From Limnephilus marmoratus (taxonomy: Eukaryota > Arthropoda > Insecta > Trichoptera > Limnephilidae): DNA of 64,000 bases. The stretch spans positions 47,033,058 through 47,097,057 of the forward strand of contig OU862919.1 in NCBI GenBank assembly GCA_917880885.1, read 5' to 3'. Positions 30,481 through 41,192 of the stretch are shown piece after piece (the stretch's first letter is position 1; each line of letters starts with the position of its first letter). A model generated the notes under the pieces. It worked only from the letters and a program-made list of their open reading frames with translations, was not told the DNA's origin and did no database searches. The translations under genes and the position numbers were made by a program.

Positions 30481-31206
30481 TTAGGTTAGGTTACTCATTT
30501 TTAAGACTACGAATTTTCATACTTTTGGTTTAAGAATACGGCCGTTGAGATAGTCGTAATTCATAATATAGGGATAAATATTTTTGAGAGCTGGTAACAC
30601 TGCCGGCACATGTTTTTGTACATTTCTTGTTTTTCTATGATCTTCGTACTTCGTGTGTCAAAATGCTTCCGAAATTACTATTTTCATGTGTGTGTGTGTA
30701 TAGAAAAATTTAAAGTCGTGTAATTCAGTTAATATTGCTTGCCGCCGCCTAATTCTTTCAGATTCGGATTCCCCGGCCCATAGTTAGTATAAAAAAAAAA
30801 AAAAATTTTTTGTTGGACCATCCCCCATAAACCGAATTTTTCCCAAATGTGTTTTAAACGTTATCATCACCTCACTATTTTTGTTTCCTGTAATTTTTTT
30901 TTTTTAAATTCAAAACATTTCATAATTTTTTTAAAATTGCGGTCGGAAACTTTGATTTCATAAAGGTTTACATTTTAATTGTTGCATAGTTAGTTAACTT
31001 TTATGGATTGAATACATAGCGTGGTATTTTCTCATTCACACAATACCGTGTACATCATATTTCCTTCTATGTTAGTAAGGGGAGATACGATTTCCATGAG
31101 ACCTATATGAGTTGTTCAGAAAAGCAACAAACCTAGCACAAATTAGCCTGAGGGATTAACAGCCGCACAATATGAAAACTTGAAGCGAACTTGTACTAGA
31201 CAAGGT

Positions 31207-31271
31207 CGTGGGGAAAATCGAAAACGAGGACGTAGCAGCTACGACACTCTTCGTTTTCCGTTTTCCCCACG
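31207..31271. repeat. Imperfect hairpin
   Basis: CGTGGGGAAAATCGAAAACG (31207-31226) is mirrored by CGTTTTCCGTTTTCCCCACG (31252-31271) with the centre ACGTAGCAGCTACG. Unassigned. Confidence 0.6.
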
Positions 31272-31701
31272 CTCGTACGCTGCTTTACACAGTGTTACTG
31301 CCTCAAACCCGCATTATGAACCGACGACGTGGGGAGCGGGAGCTCTTAACAAAAGAGGGCTTCGGCACGGATAAGCACACAGTGGAGACCACATTATCAA
31401 ATTAAAACATGTAAAGTTATTGCATCGAATAAAAAAAAACATAACCTCTAGACAAGAGTCACGAAAGTTTCGCGTAGCTTAAGGCTCAAATTAATTTCAA
31501 GAAAAGAAAAAAATGGGCTTACGCTGAATACGTAACTTCATATAGCTCGTTCTAGGTATGTCCTATTTACGGGATACGTGGAAATCATTTGACATTTAAA
31601 TGCCTATAATGGGAAGACGTTACGATATAATATTACAAGGCATACTTTTTTTATTGAAATGCCTCGAAGGAATGTGAACGTCCTATCATATTTTTGGATC
31701 A
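31272..31701. other. No gene recognised
   Basis: Short overlapping frames (31180-31405) derive from the hairpin region and have no domain. Confidence 0.4.
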
Positions 31702-32570
31702 CAATAGGCCACTTGCATCAATTTTTTTTAAATTTTTTTCCGGTTTAGGCAAATATTCTAAGACATTCCGTATTTTTATTTTTTTTTTAATCGTATTTTT
31801 GAAACCCTGGGGATTTTTTGAAAATTTCAATCCGATAAATCAGACCATTTTTTATAAACCGGAAAGACGGGACATAATTTTACAGGTGTGAAAAAACGAT
31901 AATTACATAGCCGAAAATCATTAAAAAAAAAATAACGTTTTCCACACGAATGGCACAGGAGAATTACGAGGCATACCAAAAATATTACATCTCATAAATA
32001 TTTTTTTTCCTTGATCCATCTTATTGACCATAAATCATTATAACGAACAGCGTCTATATTACTAAATTCAATGTAATATACTTGTACTTGTAAATTATAA
32101 TAATAATAAGAATATTATAAAATTTAATTTTGTTAAAATCAGCACCATAATCATTATACCTCTAAAACACGTACCGACATCATCTGCACGTTCTGAAGAG
32201 AACCCCGTAGATCATTAAAAGTACGGGGTTCTCTTCAGAGCATCTGTCAAAAAGTGAAACCAAATGATAAGTTCGCAGAGAACAAACAATAAATCTAGTG
32301 AACGAATTAAAAAATTCGCCTGAAATCAAAGTGATGCCATATAAAAAAATAAATCAATGTGGAATTTTAAAAAATAAAAGGAACATTTTCGGAGACGGGA
32401 CATTTTCATGTAGTGACGTCACGAGCCTAAATAATGGATTTATTTATTTAAAAGTAACAAAAACTGTACATTTCTAAACAATTTTACTAACATTTTCTTA
32501 ATCTTAGTAAAAAGATCTATCCACATGATTTTTTCCAAGACGTTATGAAATCCATGCAAGTGGCCTATTG
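31702..32570. mobile_element. TIR element with AGGCCACTTGCAT ends
   Basis: A perfect 17-bp inverted repeat CAATAGGCCACTTGCAT occurs at 31702-31718 and, inverted, at 32554-32570. If the element begins at GGCCAC, a TA lies on each side. The interior is AT-rich and non-coding. A perfect hairpin lies inside at 32192-32239. Confidence 0.55.
32192..32239. repeat. Perfect 18-bp hairpin
   Basis: TCTGAAGAGAACCCCGTA pairs with TACGGGGTTCTCTTCAGA across a 12-bp loop. Confidence 0.85.
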
Positions 32571-32764
32571 AGAACTTATGAAATCTCAAAAATATTGAAA
32601 AAATGTATAATTTATTTCGTATATGAGGTGGCTTGAACGTGTAGCTATCCCATCGTCCAAGTGTTATCTGGACAGGGCGAGTGAATCTTGAAATTAACAC
32701 CGAAACCAAAAATATTGGTTTGAGCAAACATTTATTGAAAAGAAAGTGCATTATCTCGCAGTCA

Positions 32765-33285
32765 ATTTGGGAGGCGGGTATGGGTACCATTGCTCCGGGA
32801 ACCATTTATTGGATAACCCAAAGATATTCAAATATTGGGATAACCAAAACCTCTGCCATAGGTCACCCCAAGTGGTTCGCTACGTTTGGTGACTTAGCAG
32901 GGGTGCCCGGGTTCATGAGGTGAGGTTTATCCAGGTCTTGTTGGACTATACGTCTGCCCACCTGCTGCGTGTTGGGTAGGATCGAGAGAGACTGGTTGAG
33001 GGACATCTTTTACCCTCCGACCAGTGTCTCTCAACCCATCGCCTTGCACCTCAGTTGAAGGAAATAATTCATATGTCCGTCACTCCTGGACACACTAAGC
33101 CCCAGATTCCTACCCACCTATTTCCTTATTATTACAGATTATACCTATTTCCTTCCCAAAACTTCCTCTCCTCCCTTTCCTTACAAAAACCCTCCACACA
33201 GCATCCCCTAAGATGACATAGGCCCTGAGGGAAATTATTTTCCTCAGGGCCTCCTGTGTGGAGCTAATGTAAAAAAAAAGTCGAA
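32765..33285 (+). mobile_element. Family Z repeat, plus strand
   Basis: Begins GGGAGGCGGGTATGGGTACC, contains CATAGGTCACCCCAAGTGG and GGTGCCCGGGTTCATGAGG. Near the end is a hairpin CCCTGAGGGAAATTATTTTC/CTCAGGGCC, then TGTGTGGAGCTAATG and poly(A). Confidence 0.75.
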
Positions 33286-33404
33286 AGATCGGAAGAAACA
33301 TGGTCTGCAGGGAGCGAATTAATCTTTCAGAAAGTTCATCCCAACGCTCGCTACTAGCTTTATGAAGATCATTAATTTGTCAAATGCGAAATTGAGGCAG
33401 TTAA

Positions 33405-33466
33405 AAATATTTTAGGGAGTAACAATTTATTTTTGTGGCATTGCAACGCATGCCGGGTACTCGCTA
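33405..33466 (+). mobile_element. Helitron H3 3' end
   Basis: GGAGTAACAATTTATTTTTG, GGCATTGCAACGCATGCCGG and GTACTCGCTAG match the ends at 52080-52116 and 61610-61636. Confidence 0.65.
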
Positions 33467-33985
33467 GCATTAATAATAATAATAATATTAATAATATGAA
33501 ATTAGCAACATTATAACTAAAAAAAATTACATGCCCTATGTAGTTTACAAATACATCAATCAGTACAAAAAAATTAACAAATAGAAAGTAAAGTAAGAAA
33601 GGTTACACAGGAGTAGTATAGTTATACAATATTTTTAGTTGTGCATAGCCTGCCTCACTAGGTGAACCTGTATTGAGGCAGAATTTTTGTAAATTGTTTC
33701 TCGCAGTTTTATTTTCATTAAAATAAAATTTTATGATATCGATTTGACGTGTGTAATAACGTAAAAGGGGTTTTATGACGTTGGTTAGGGTTGGTTATGA
33801 AGGGTAAACGAGTGAATAGAGTTTAAAAATAAACATACCTACAACAATTATATAACCAATTAACAATTCGTGCGTCATATTAAAACCCACGCATACATAG
33901 ACTTGGATAATAATACGAGGAACGAAAAAGATCAATAACGAAATTATTAACCTGACCATCCTAACAAGCCAAGCCAATGAAAATT
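33467..33985. other. No gene recognised
   Basis: An AAT-repeat start, then AT-rich sequence. The minus-strand frame 33795-33977 is hydrophobic but unrecognised. Confidence 0.4.
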
Positions 33986-34215
33986 ATACTGATAGTCCCT
34001 TCAACATTCTTAAACCGTCCTTTGGAAAATTCTGTCAGGTGGTCCGAGTATTTCCGTTTTGCAATAAAATCCAAATAATTTTAATCTCTCTGAAAGTGTT
34101 AGAAAACGAAAAACTTTTTTTAAAGAATGTCAAATTTTATCTAAATAGTAAATTTATAATTTTCGATATACCTATAAAATTTTTTGTGCAAACCTAAAAA
34201 AGTCCCACTTGAGTT
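33986..34215 (+). mobile_element. Family Y 5' fragment
   Basis: TTCTGTCAGGTGGTCCGAGT, GCAATAAAATCCAAATAA and the following block match the start of family Y at 53965-54100. Confidence 0.6.
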
Positions 34216-34464
34216 GGGATTCTTGTACTGCGTTCACATAAAAAAAAAAGAGAAAAGAAAAAGGATTAAAGGGATAAACCACGATCTATCGTTTGTCGGG
34301 TGAATGTGTGCCCAATTATTATTACATAACTATTTTAGTAAGCTCAAAACTTTAATGCCGACCTGACAGATACAGAAATCGTCGCAACAGGTGAGTTTAA
34401 GGTACGAAAGCGGCATGCATGCCTCCCCGCCCGCGTCTTTGCCTTTCTTCCTTTTTCTGTTGCA

Positions 34465-34830
34465 TCGGGTCAAAAGGGATGTGCTCATTGTAACACATTT
34501 CGTCAGACTGATTCGTGGAAGGTTCGAAAACTCGTCTATCATGGAGAGCATTAGTTTCTACGTTCCCGATGGTTATCTTCGTCACCGACAGCATAGACTA
34601 ACTAAATTGCCAATGGTTAGCCAGTCGGGGGAACTGTCTTGTTGTTAAATAGAATCACTTCGAATATCGATATGTTTAACATCAATAAAGCACAATTCAA
34701 ACGACAAGCTTTGTGGCTGTTAGTCTAAATCTTTTTATCTTATTATCAGTAAATATATTTTCGCTTTTAAAAACGATTTGAAATTGTAATTTTGTAATGT
34801 TTTTAAAATGAATAAATTAAATTGAATTGA
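34465..34830 (+). pseudogene. LINE family B, C-terminal remnant, copy 2
   Basis: RVKRDVLIVTHFVRLIRGRF, ENSSIMESISFYVPDGYLRH and, after a frameshift, LLNRITSNIDMFNINKAQF correspond to copy 1 at 22270-22560. The tail is AATGAATAAATTAAATTG. No catalytic domain remains. Confidence 0.75.
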
Positions 34831-34889
34831 ATCTTTCTCTTTCGCTTACGGTCATTGTAAATTCAGTAAAGTAACTGTACCTGTATATT

Positions 34890-36000
34890 TTTTTATTTTT
34901 TTTATTTATTGAATCATTTATTATAATTACAATTTTACAACAAATATATATATTTTTTTACAGGTATTTTTTTTTTTTACTACCCTTCCATTTAAAGCAT
35001 TTGCTTGTGTATGGAAGGGGAGTGTACATAAATGCTATTAGTTATTGTTATTAGTTATAAGTTAGTACTTAAATAATTAATTGTACATAAATATATGTGA
35101 GTATTTGATAATGGTAATGTGTATGTATTTGATAATGGTGTGAATTTTTTTAAAAAAAGAAAGAATGTAATGGAAAACTAAGGATATTTGTAAGATTAAT
35201 TGACAGTAGTTTTTTTCTTAAGAATATTTTTAAAATGTCTCTTGATAGAGAGCAGTATTCGGGTTTTATTCTGATTTCTTCTGGTAGACGATTGAAAAAA
35301 GTTCTTCCCTGGTAAGTATAATGATGCTGTGCAAAAGACGTATTTAGTTTTGGGCATAGAAAAACATGTTTAAGTCGAGTTCTGTTTTCATTTAAAAATG
35401 GATATTTATCTTTTTCCTTTATAATTTGAATCAATGAATTTTTAATATAGGTATAAATCTTTAAATGTGGGTACTTGAAATTCTTCAAACAGGCGTTCTG
35501 TTGGGTAGTCTAAGGATTTTTTTAATATAATTTTAATAATTGTCCTTTGTACAATTTCTATTGGAAGAAGGTTACATTTATACGCGGATCCCCAACTAAT
35601 AATAGCGTATTGTAGAGTGGATTGAACTAAGGCATAGTAGATTAAATATAGATTTTTTATCGACAGAAAATTTCTTATTCTAAAAAATATATATATTAAT
35701 TTTCTGATTTTGTTTACTACTTGACATATTTGTTCCTTCCATTTCAGATTTTTGTCGATAATTACTCCGAGATATTTAATTTTATTTGTTGTTTTTAATA
35801 TTGTTCAGTTTGATTTGCAATAATTTTGGCTATGAATTTTAGTATTATCGTGTGTGACAATGTTAAAATTTTTGGGAGCATCGTTTGGATGGATTGCAAA
35901 TGGAATTACAAATGTCTTTTCACTATTTAGTGATAGTAAATTAGTGTCGAAAAAATTCTTAAGCGTGTTGATGTCTTCTATATAAGCTTAGCTCGACTAT
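34890..36000 (-). pseudogene. LINE ORF2 distal RT and C-terminal remnant
   Basis: On the minus strand the translation runs LLSLNSEKTFVIPFAIHP, KIKYLGVIIDKNLKWKEQI, IYYALVQSTLQYAIISWGS, then FEEFQVPTFKDLYLY and, from 35488, NENRTRLKHVFLCPKLNTSF and FFNRLPEEIRI. This is the K-YLG(V/I)-ID and ALVQS-L-YAIISWG region of CR1/Jockey-group LINEs. Several stops and frameshifts interrupt it. The 3' UTR runs to about 34890. The upstream catalytic box is missing. Confidence 0.75.
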
Positions 36001-37200
36001 ACCTCCTTTTAAAGCGAGTTCATCAATACTGTTTACAGTTAAGATTTATTATTTACTTCCGACAAACTGTCAAAATCAATTTGGAGGTTAGGAACGTCGT
36101 AGATCAAGATGACAGCAGCGTTGTATTAATTTGGTAACTTGTCCACCTGGGCGATTTCATGTTGCATGTGCCAACTGACAACAAACAGTGTGTTCAGTTT
36201 GCTGCCAAGTTCACGGCAGTTATGGTCGGAATCTCAACTGAATTCTTCTTGCACGGATACAGCCGAAGAAGCATTTTATCTTTTAATAAATAGATTATAA
36301 AAGCTCACTTTTTATTTGAAACTAATAAATGATCGGGTAACCAAAAGCTCACTTTTTATTTGGATCTAATAAATGATCGGGTAACCACCAATGCAGGACC
36401 AAAATCTGCAGTACTGAAAATCGTACATTCAAGTTCAAGGGTGCCATTATTGTTGAATTGTTGATCCGACAGCTGATCCCCCGACACTAGGCCCCCCAAC
36501 TCCTTTTTAGATTTGATATAAGTATGCCGGGGAGCCAACTTTTCGGGGGCTCAACTATCATGGAACCGCCATAATTAGATCTCGGTAAAATCTAACTAAG
36601 GATGCGTATAGACACGCGAGTCAAACCTGCGAGCTGAACCACGAACTGCGTGAAATTCGTGGCTCTTGATTCCGGGGTTCCCTTTTGATTTCGGAGTGAA
36701 CCCCGAAAGTTTCAAGCCAAAAAAAAAAACGTTTCAACCCAAAAAAGCCTCGCTTTGGTTGGAAACACGGTTCAAAAAGACCGGAGCGCTTTCTACACCA
36801 TTTTGCTCGTCTTGTTTAGTGTTGGACACCCAAAGAGCATACTTTTGCGTATATCCAATTTTTCCCTCAAAATCGTTTATATGTTAGACTTATCTATTGA
36901 CGTCTGGGATCAGAATTACGAGCTAACGGACTTACAGGGCGGACTCCTTCTTAGTTGAGAAAGCAAATAACTAAACGCACCTCGCAGGCGGCGGGATTTG
37001 ACAGCGGAGCGTCCATTTTAAACGGACGCAAAGATCGCACTGAAGCAGCTACCAAGCCGGATTTCCGCTCGCTTTGCAGGGAAAAAGTCCGAGAAATAAC
37101 GACCGGTCGCAAAAAATGAGTAAAGGTATTTAATTCTTGGACAACCTGTATTATAATCGATAGTTAACATAATATTATTTTATGGTTGCTTAGTATTAAT
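36001..37200. other. Unassigned sequence with a 44-bp duplication
   Basis: 36299-36342 and 36343-36386 are tandem copies of AAAAGCTCACTTTTTATTTG + AATAAATGATCGGGTAACC with four or fewer changes. Frames at 36356-36538 (-) and 36666-36958 (+) have no known domain. Confidence 0.5.
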
Positions 37201-37265
37201 ATAATGCATAACTCCATTGATAGCCCATTCCTCCTAGAATTGCTATCAATGGAGTTATGCATTAT
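37201..37265. repeat. Perfect 24-bp inverted repeat
   Basis: The 24-bp arms 37201-37224 and 37242-37265 (both contain GCATAACTCCATTGATAGC or its complement) are separated by 17 bp, giving a perfect short hairpin. Confidence 0.9.
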
Positions 37266-37520
37266 GGCTTTTACATGTGCCTTAAAACTTCAGTCGTGCT
37301 TGTTTCCACGACTTGTTCAAGATACCACACGGCAGAAAAGATATTCTAGAAGAGGAAAGAATGAAAAGAGGAATGGGCTAGGGAAGGAAATTTCTAAAAT
37401 TGTAGATATATTTAAACTTTTTTGTGTACCAACCAATCTTCCCAAATGTTAAGAACGTTAGAAATAAGAAAGGTTATACTGTAAATATATGATTGATATG
37501 TCGTACAATAATTTAAAATA

Positions 37521-38825
37521 CAAGGTGGGGCAAAAGTAATCACCCGATGTTCTTTTGCTGTAATTGTTTTTTTTTAATGAAAAACTTTGGTTCTGCTTGT
37601 GAAATTTGTTTATTTAATCTATTAGAATTTATTCCATCAAGTCGATAAAATGATATCGGCCACGTAGCCGCCGCCAGAGTTGACGACCATACGGGCCCAT
37701 TTTATGGCATTTTCCATCACTCTTGCCAGAACTTCGGGCTACAGGTTCTCGCATTCCTGGCGAATATTCTCCTTAAGGGCTTCAAGAGTCTGAGGCTTGT
37801 TGACGTAAACCCACGACTTCAAAAAACCCCACAAAAAAAGAAGTCTGGAACGGTTAAATCGGATGATCTGGCCGGCCAGTGCAAATCACCAAAACGAGAG
37901 ATTAAGCGACCCGGAAATTCTTCCTTCAGAAGATCGGTTGTGGCTCGAGCAGTGTGCGCCGTTGCACCGTTCTGTTGGAACCACATGTTCTCCAGTCCCA
38001 ATTCTTTCAATTGAGGAAGAAAAAATTCGGTAATCATGGCTCTGTAGCGCGAGCCGTCCACATAGGGGTTCAAAAAAAAAATGGCCCGATGACTCCTCCG
38101 GCGTAAACAGCACACCACGCAGTAACTTTGATCGGGTTTAATGGTTCTTCGTGGGTGATATACGGATTTTCGGTGCACCAGAAATGATTATTTTGTTTAT
38201 TCACGTAACCGCTAAGATGGAAATGAGCTTCATCGCTCATGATAATTTTCAATGAAAAATCGTCCACCTCTTCGTTGAGATTCAGGATGGCTTGAGCGAG
38301 GTTTTACGCGTTTGGCGGTTAACAGCTAACAGCTGATGCACTGTCTGCACTTTTTAAGGGAACATCTTCAAATCTTTTACCAAAATTCTGCGTAGGGACC
38401 GACGGCTAATACCCAATTGCGTGGCACATCGTCTGGTCAATGTTCCGGGCTCATCTTCGACAACTTGGGTAACAGCAGCAATATTCTCAGCAGAACGGCT
38501 GCTCCAGGGCCGGCCAACCTTGGGAACATCTGGTGTTGTCCCAGTCTCTTCAAGACGAGTGGCCAAACGCCGCAGTGTTTGTCCAGTTGGTGTCGAACGG
38601 CCAGGAAATCTGCGACGAAATAACCGACGAATTGTTGCGCAAAAAAATGGAAATAATTATTCCACCTTGTTCTTCTTATTCCTTGCGGAGTAAACCGATT
38701 CATGGCTTTTCGATTTGTATTCTGCGTTCGTTTACTTGACAAATGTAAAAACCGAATTGACATTTGGCGCCATTTGCTAAAGTTATAACGTTTTCCAATA
38801 GGATGATTACTTTTGTCCCACCTCG
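37521..38825 (-). mobile_element. Tc1/mariner transposon (rosa/DD41D-like), complete ends
   Basis: 1305 bp, the usual mariner length, bounded by TA on both sides (37519-37520, 38826-38827). The inverted ends of about 28 bp share GGTGGG(G/A)CAAAAGTAATCA. A broken transposase reads on the minus strand. The ends are intact enough to be recognised in trans. Confidence 0.9.
37640..38700 (-). pseudogene. Mariner transposase, inactivated
   Basis: Pieces in three frames. The amino-terminal HTH region is RLATRLEETGTTPDVPKVGR and LTRRCATQLGISRRSLRRIL. The first catalytic Asp lies in SDEAHFHLSGYVNKQNNHFW and ENPYITHEEPLNPIKVTAWC. The second block is MWFQQNGATAHTARATTDLL, where the expected Asp of QQDGA is Asn (codon 37971-37969). 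The third is SDLTVPDFFF with Asp present. The spacing from that Asn to the last Asp is 41 residues, as in the rosa/DD41D group rather than DD34D. Frameshifts and the D-to-N change mean it is dead. Confidence 0.85.
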
Positions 38826-38827
38826 TA

Positions 38828-39340
38828 TAAAAAAAATAAGTCTGTGGGTAATCACACATAACCTTGCCTCTACACTACCTGGTCAATGGTTACTAGCGAG
38901 AGCACGAATAAATATTTACACAACCTGGAATTCGGATGTTATTGAATACACTCGACAAGATCATCGATAAAATAAAACTGTTATGTAAATATTTGTGAAA
39001 CAAGGCAATCAAAATTTTAACACAATTAGATCGTAACAATGGTCTTTCTCAAAACGAAAATAAGATTATTATAAAAATAATATTAAAATTTTAAAAACAT
39101 CTTGTTTTAAGCCATATATTTTATTGTAACGCTCCGGTAGATTCGTGCGTAATTTCTTACCAGTAACCCAGAAAACATTTTTTGTTTTGGTTTATTTCAC
39201 TACAAGTTTTTCTGCATTATTATAACAGATAGAGGATAAACTTTTACATATAACTGTACCTATACTCAAGTCAAATTTGAATTTGCCTAAGAAAATCGAA
39301 ACGTATAAGTAAATCTTCTATCTTCTTCAAATTTCTGATA
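38828..39340. other. No gene recognised
   Basis: AT-rich spacer; no repeat or coding evidence. Confidence 0.4.
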
Positions 39341-40062
39341 AAAATGTATCTTCTCGGTGTATTTGATAAGGAAAGCATACGCTAATTTAATCAGTTGGCC
39401 ACAACAATCAGAGGAAGATGATAGTAAAATGATCATTTATAAGGCAGTCCATATAAAACAATGGTGGATCATGCACACAATACTAGTCTCATACAAAATA
39501 AAGGAATCAAAGTACCTGTGTTTCAAAACAAATATGGTCAAAGAACACTTGAATATATTATACCATTAATATTTAACAAATTGCCATATGAATTTAAAGA
39601 AAATTGCTCTATAACGAAATTCTCACTGATGTTAAAATCATGGCTATTAGGGAGTAACCTTATGTATTAAGTTTATATTCTGTTCACTCTCACCATGTAC
39701 TAATTTGCAATTGTGTTATTAATGACTAGTGTGGTATATACTCAACTGTCTAATGATATTTAAAAAAAATAAATACTTAATCTACATTTTTTCACCATAA
39801 AATAGGTCTCTGAATAATAATTATCAACATTGCATATCACATTATCACAATGTTTTAGTGTTTATATATAAATATGTTTATGGTTAATATGTTGTTAGAT
39901 GTGTATGTTGTTGCCACGCTGACGCGTTGAGGATTATTTAATGTATTGTATTGTTTTAAGTTAATCTGTGGAACTGATCTCCTGTTGACAAGCTACTTTC
40001 AGTAGCTTAGCGGGTGTAAATTCTCATTGTATGTAATTCTATACAATAAAAAAAAATAAAAA
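39341..40062 (+). pseudogene. LINE ORF2 C-terminal remnant
   Basis: NKGIKVPVFQNKYGQRTLEY, IIPLIFNKLPYEFKENCSIT and FSLMLKSWLLGSNLMY end at a stop near 39670. The Y-GQRT and FNKLP pattern is typical of the last 60 residues of several insect LINE families. The 3' UTR has a hairpin (AAGCTACTTTCAGTAGCTT) and an A-rich tail. 5' truncated with a frameshift. Confidence 0.65.
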
Positions 40063-40404
40063 AGTATTTTGTGCAAAATTTACCCGAACTTGAAAACTAC
40101 GCACAGCCTATATATGCACGCCCCATGTCTATCACACAGGTTCTTCCAATTCCATTTAATGTCCCGTGTGAAGAACACGCTATCCCGTATACGTAGATGA
40201 GAGTAACCAAATATAGAATACCGTTTTGTTTTATACGCATAAAAAAAAACAAACATTAAAAATCAAAAACTTTTAATCGTAATTAGGCAATTACAATCAG
40301 TCATACATTTGCGCTTTACGTATGAATTAACGTTTTTTTATTTATTTTTAAGGTACTTACCTCAACTGTCGCTCTTTTCTTTTTTTCTTTCGCTCTTTTC
40401 CAAT
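40063..40404. other. No gene recognised
   Basis: AT-rich spacer between two LINE remnants. Confidence 0.35.
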
Positions 40405-40965
40405 CTCATGGTAGTAATGAAGACAGATATGAATACAGCAGATTCCGTAATGTTATTTAAAATTACACATAACTTTATCGACAGTCCTGATCTTCAAAGC
40501 CTATCATTCCATGTTCCAAATCGCAACAGCTGACAGTCGCTTACTTTTAATCTGCCTCTTTGCAAGACCAACTCCAAACAGAACTCAATTATCTACAGAT
40601 CCACACACTCATTTAACTTAAATTATTACCACAATGACATTTTTAACTCTACGTGACATAAAACGAAAACACACTAAGCAACATGACTCAAACTAGAAAG
40701 TTTAATCCCTATATATTCCCATCCTTTGCCTCTTAACCCTAATCCTATGTTCCTCCCCCCCCCCCCCCCCTCCCATTTTATATATTGTAACTACAAACAA
40801 ATTAATTAGGAAAACACCCTGACAATGTCACACTTTATCATTCACTATCATCGGTGGAAAGTTCATAATTGGCATAATTAACTATTTTATTATTGTACTC
40901 GTATTATTGTGTAATCTCTGATTTGCTGTCAACTTTTCCTAAAATAAATAAAATTAAAATTAACA
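40405..40965 (+). pseudogene. Jockey-like LINE C-terminal remnant
   Basis: VMLFKITHNFIDSPDLQSLS and FHVPNRNS, then in another frame FNLPLCKTNSKQNSIIYRS, correspond to the end of the intact ORF2 (FLFKIQNNWFDSPELVSLI, YHVPCR, NSIINRLHTLG). A C run at 40757-40772 lies in the 3' part. The tail is AAATAAATAAAATTAAAA. Confidence 0.65.
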
Positions 40966-41020
40966 ATTTTGTACTTCTATTAATTAAAGTACTATAATTT
41001 CACAAAAACTAAACAAACAT

Positions 41021-41192
41021 AAAGGTACGTTTTGAGATTTTCGCAGCCAAAAGGATTTTCGTTATTTGTTTTTGGGGTGTTATGCCGTGCCGGATCTGCC
41101 CTGATGATGGACACTGCAACGCTGTCCGTAACGTTGGCTAAAGAATGAGGTAGCGCAACACGGCATAACACCCCAAAAACAAATAACGAAAA
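41021..41192. mobile_element. Foldback FB, copy D
   Basis: Left arm TACGTTTTGAGATTTTCGCA...GGGGTGTTATGCCG. Apex CTGATGATGGACACTGCAAC. Right arm TAGCGCAACACGGCATAACA...AAATAACGAAAA. The left inner arm is partly replaced. Confidence 0.75.

Larger units (their letters stand above)
29027..30848. mobile_element. Long-TIR element with internal minisatellite
   Basis: The arms are roughly 240 bp. Left (29027-29270) contains TTCGGTTTATGGGGGA, GGCGGCGGCAAGCAATATTA and AAGATCATAGAAAAACAAG. Right (about 30608-30848) is the reverse complement with substitutions. Termini are GGGCTAAAG and TTTTTCCC, flanked by AAATGT repeats that match the uninterrupted family Y site near 13645. It is non-coding; the superfamily is not determined. 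Confidence 0.75.
27905..31162 (+). mobile_element. Family Y repeat, copy 2, carrying nested insertions
   Basis: The 5' half (27905-28160: TCTGTCAGTAGGTCAG, ATCCAAATAAATGGAATG, AAAGTTACTGG) and 3' half (30849-31162: AACGTTATCATCACCTCAC, GCGGTCGGAAACTTTGA, CACAAATTAGCCTGAGGG) together make one family Y copy. The intervening 2.7 kb consists of FB, MITE M, a long-TIR element, a minisatellite and a TTAA-flanked element. Confidence 0.7.
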
